Shown piece by piece: positions 52,301 to 55,300 of a stretch of 64,000 nt of DNA. Position 1 is the stretch's first letter. Every line of letters begins with the position of its first letter. Made by a program: the position numbers and the translations under genes. The notes under the pieces are model-generated. The model did not search any database, was not told the DNA's origin, and was given only the letters and a program-made list of their open reading frames with translations. The stretch is from the NCBI GenBank assembly GCA_917880885.1, contig OU862922.1, forward strand, positions 1,922,001 through 1,986,000. Reading direction: 5' to 3'. This DNA is from Limnephilus marmoratus. Its lineage: Eukaryota; Arthropoda; Insecta; Trichoptera; Limnephilidae.

Positions 52301-55300
52301 CTTCTTGTTCTTCTTTTCTTCTTGTTCTTCTTGTTCTTCTTGTTCTTCTTGTTCTTCTTGTTCTTCTTGTTCTTCTTGTTCTTCTTGTTCTTCTTGTTCT
52401 TCTTGTTCTTCTTGTTCTTCTTGTTCTTCTTGTTCTTCTTGTTCTTCTTGTTCTTCTTGTTCTTCTTGTTCTTCTTGTTCTTCTTGTTCTTCTTGTTCTT
52501 CTTGTTCTTCTTGTTCTTCTTGTTCTTCTTGTTCTTCTTGTTCTTCTTGTTCTTCTTGTTCTTCTTGTTCTTCTTGTTCTTCTTGTTCTTCTTGTTCTTC
52601 TTGTTCTTCTTGTTCTTCTTGTTCTTCTTGTTCTTCTTGTTCATCTTGTTCTTCTTGTTCTTCTTGTTCTTCTTGTTCTTCTTGTTCTTCTTGTTCTTCT
52701 TGTTCTTCTTATTTTTCTTATTCTTCTTGTTCTTCTTATTTTTCTTATTCTTCTTGTTCTTGTTCTTCTTGTACTTCATGTTTTTCTTGTTCTTCTTGTT
52801 CTACTTGTTTTTTTTTGTTTTTCTTGTTCTTCTTGTTTCTCTTGTTATTAATGTACTTCTTGTTATGCTTGAAATTCTTCGTTCTCTTCTCGATATTTTT
52901 GTTATTCTTATTATTTTGTTCTTCTGGTTCTCCTCGACATGCTTTTTTCTTGATATGCTTGTTCATCTTCCGGAGGTCGCGGGTTCGAACCCGGCATGCG
53001 CAAATAAATTTTATTTGATTAATTTGTGTTATTTCACAATTAATTCATTTAAAATAATATATAGTATATTTGCGGCATGTTCCAGAGTGGAAGATACTAT
53101 TAGTATCGCCCTGGTGTAAGACCACCATTCAGAATTGAAACGTTGCTTGAAAATGGCTTTAGCCGTGTTTAGTGACCAGATCTGAATAGCCAGGTACTTC
53201 CCAACCTTCCTCTTCCCCACCTCCTTCCCCTCCCCACTACCTTCAGCCTCACAACATACCCCAATTGGGGATGCCATAGTCTCACTGGCTCCAGACGGGA
53301 GCAGTTGAGATTCTTGTGCGGTATTCACTGTAAAAAAAAAAAAAAATATCTTATTATCCTAGATCTTTTTCTCGTTATTCTGGTTTTAATAAATTATTCC
53401 TGTTGTTCTTCTTAAGTGTGTATACGTAAATACACCTGGTTAATAGGTAATCTTTATGTCTCTGAACATTTAGTATTGAAAGGTTGGTTTACTCGAATGA
53501 CTGAAGTAAAACTATATTGTATTATCTTATACAAAGTTAGCTTACTACATCAAACATATACAATTTAAGTCCAAACGATATCCTCAAAGGTACGAGTAAG
53601 CAGACAAGATATTAGAAAGCAAATGCCAAATATTCTGTAAATAATAATTATACAACATTAATTTAAAAATTAATTGTTGATTATGCGATCGTTTATTATA
53701 ATCACTAATCAAGTTCGAGTATGATATCAGATTCCGGTGTCGGGTGAGAAGCACGCCTCCTGAACTAGATTCATTTAAGTACCTATCTATGATATTTATA
53801 ATTACTTTCGTAATAATTAATCGGTTGTGTCCAGTTTCCTTTGGTGTCGATAATGAGTAAGAGATTACCATCTAATTTTCAAAGTCTTTGGTATACCTAG
53901 ACTTTATACTACTTTTCTGTGTCACAACCTTCTTTATTCTTCCATTTTACATGTCTCGTTTCCCCTTTTCTTTCTAACCCATAAAATTCTCCTTTTTCTG
54001 TCTACGCTACAACATTTTTTTTTTTGCTTTCCCATAAACATCTCCATTTTTCTTTCTATGCCACGATATTATCCACTTTTCTTTCCATGTCACAAAAGTT
54101 ATCAACTTTCAACCCCATAAATTAAATCGTTTTTCTTTCCACCCCACAATATTGACAAATTTTCTATTCATCACACAACATTCTTAATTTTTGATATTAT
54201 CAATTTTTCTTTCTATGGTACAAACTTTATCCACTTACTTTTCACCCCACAAGACTATCAATTTCTCTTTCTGTTCCACTATATTCTGCATTTTTGTTTT
54301 TATCTTAAGATAATATTATTTTTTCATTCTATCCATAAACATTATCCACTTTTTTTCCACTCCACAATATTATTCATTTTTCTTTAATTCCACAACATTC
54401 TTTATTTTTCTTTCCACGAAACAACGTTCTACATTTTTTTCCACCTCTCAACATGCTTGATTGACGGTGTAAGTCGGTCGATTGCCTGAGAAATTGCTAT
54501 TTTTTCTCCACTTTTCCCCTGTCGATTCTCGATTACTGTCAAAACATCATCATCATTATCATCACTCTTGACTCTACAGCCCCTGGTGGGTCTTGGCCTC
54601 CTCAAGAGTCTTCCTCCACTCATCTCGTTTTGTGCCAGTTCTCTCCAGTTTAGAAGCTCCAAGATAGATATATCTTTGGAGACGTTGTCGCTCCATCTTA
54701 ATCTTGGTCTTCCCAGGCTCCTTCGTCCTATCGGTCTTGAGTTCAGCAGGGACTTTGGTGCTTGATGCTCGGTTATTCTCTCTACATGTCCCAGCCACCG
54801 AAGTTTTCCCAGTTTAATAAATTTTTTGACGTTTAGATCCTTAAACAGATTATGTAGCTCATTGTTGTAACGTCGTTGTTGTTGTACTGTTAAAACGAGT
54901 TGCATAAACTAACATTTTTTATTTCTTTGTTACAGTGAAAGTGAAGCATCAATAATGCTAGCCAACTCCTGGCTATACCATTACTACAGTGTCCAAAGCA
55001 AGCTTCAATACGGCCTATCCTACGATACCCAAGTGCCAAATTACTACCACCCTTCCTTATCCAACTTCTCCCCGTCTTCTTACACCATCAACCAAGAATC
55101 CCCCTACTCACAACACTCCAACGACGACATGGTGCACCACCACATGATGAACGGTGATCAGCCAGGGGCGGAGCTGCAGGGGATGCACCCCTCCAGACAG
55201 GGGACTCCAGGGGTACTCAGACACTCAGGGGTACACCACATGGTGAACCAGGGGTTTGGGTTTGAGCCCTCGATGGCAGAGCGGGGGCCCGTAGACTACT

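Noticed and set aside
52970..53010. Functional tRNA gene at the GGTTCGAACCC box
   Set aside because: The A box and 5' half are missing, and the sequence continues into the SINE body shared with other copies.
52162..53119. Long open frames of repetitive Phe/Leu, Ser/Cys or Lys/Asn residues on both strands
   Set aside because: They are translations of the (TTCTTCTTG)n tract, which is open in every frame; no start context, no normal composition.
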